NCBI GenBank assembly: GCA_002412775.1
Contig: DHVT01000004.1
Coordinates: forward strand, 1 to 62,138
From: Firmicutes bacterium UBA5201
Lineage (GTDB): Bacteria > Bacillota > Clostridia > Peptostreptococcales > Acidaminobacteraceae
Direction of reading: 5' to 3'
Length of the DNA stretch: 62,138 nucleotides
Part shown: positions 62,115-62,138 of the stretch, piece by piece
How the letters are laid out: each line of letters opens with the position of its first letter
Position numbering within the stretch: the first letter of the stretch is position 1
Program-made: the position numbers and the translations under genes
The notes under the pieces: model-generated
Told to the model about the DNA's origin: nothing
Databases searched by the model: none
The model's input: only the letters and a program-made list of their open reading frames with translations

Positions 62115-62138
62115 GGCTCTGTCACTATTAATGGTTGA
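62115..62138. mobile_element. Probable terminal inverted repeat of an insertion sequence (ISL3-like)
   Basis: The last 24 bases, starting GGCTCTGTCACTATTAATGG, resemble the GGCTCT-type termini of ISL3-family elements, and they break the ybjQ-like frame. The base run before the junction (ATTTTAA) is AT-rich, as ISL3 targets tend to be. No transposase is visible because the window stops here. The family assignment is from memory of terminus patterns and needs a database check. Confidence 0.4.

Overview
The window reads as a low-to-mid GC Firmicute of the class Clostridia, an anaerobic amino-acid or organic-acid fermenter. Evidence: the purR-spoVG-glmU-prs-pth-mfd-yabN-hup-rqcP-divIC neighbourhood, pyruvate:ferredoxin oxidoreductase next to a flavodiiron protein, a Na+-pumping methylmalonyl-CoA decarboxylase, an arginine deiminase operon, strong AGGAGG ribosome binding sites and some TTG/GTG starts. 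A Fusibacter/Acidaminobacter-type genus is my inference only. Nearly all genes lie on the minus strand. Both ends look like assembly breaks at repeats: a rRNA-type promoter is cut at base 1, and the last 24 bases look like the end of an insertion sequence inside a ybjQ-like gene.

Layout. 1-4.6 kb: lysS, dusB, coaX, birA. 4.7-12.0 kb: a complete methylmalonyl-CoA to propionyl-CoA module (two-subunit mutase, MeaB chaperone, epimerase, and the alpha, delta, biotin-carrier and beta subunits of the decarboxylase). 12.1-14.6 kb: hotdog thioesterase, two-subunit fumarase and a methyltransferase. 14.6-20.8 kb: ftsH, tilS, tldE, tldD. 21.1-21.2 kb: tRNA-Thr and tRNA-Asp. 21.3-35.3 kb: the conserved division/translation/cell-wall cluster from ppx to purR, with the usual sporulation genes of this neighbourhood missing. 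35.4-36.8 kb: murC, divergent from purR. 36.8-44.5 kb: an LCP ligase, and an operon running from a DUF4015-type glycosidase through pyrE, trmB, cls, lspA, crt to hbd. 44.6-48.5 kb: beta-CASP RNase, a compound repeat, an unrecognised membrane protein, an aldo/keto reductase and a small hypothetical. 48.5-53.6 kb: nifJ and divergent fprA. 53.7-57.7 kb: a CoA-transferase and a divergent KAS III-like protein under a sigma-54 promoter, preceded by their probable PAS/AAA+ activator gene. 57.8-61.0 kb: arcA-arcB-arcC. 61.3-62.1 kb: veg, a small membrane protein and the interrupted ybjQ-like gene.

How it fits together. PFOR, the mutase/decarboxylase module, fumarase, crt/hbd and the CoA-transferase form the core of a fermentative acyl-CoA metabolism. 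Decarboxylation of methylmalonyl-CoA would export Na+, and arginine deiminase would supply ATP. Four regions in front of these metabolic genes share the 8-mer TTGTATAC, which hints at a common regulator. The most unusual unit is the sigma-54 regulon at 53.7-57.7 kb: a canonical -24/-12 promoter drives the KAS III-like/CoA-transferase pair, a second one precedes the activator gene, and copies of TTTGTGTA are spaced at multiples of 41 bp. The substrate of that pair cannot be read from the sequence.
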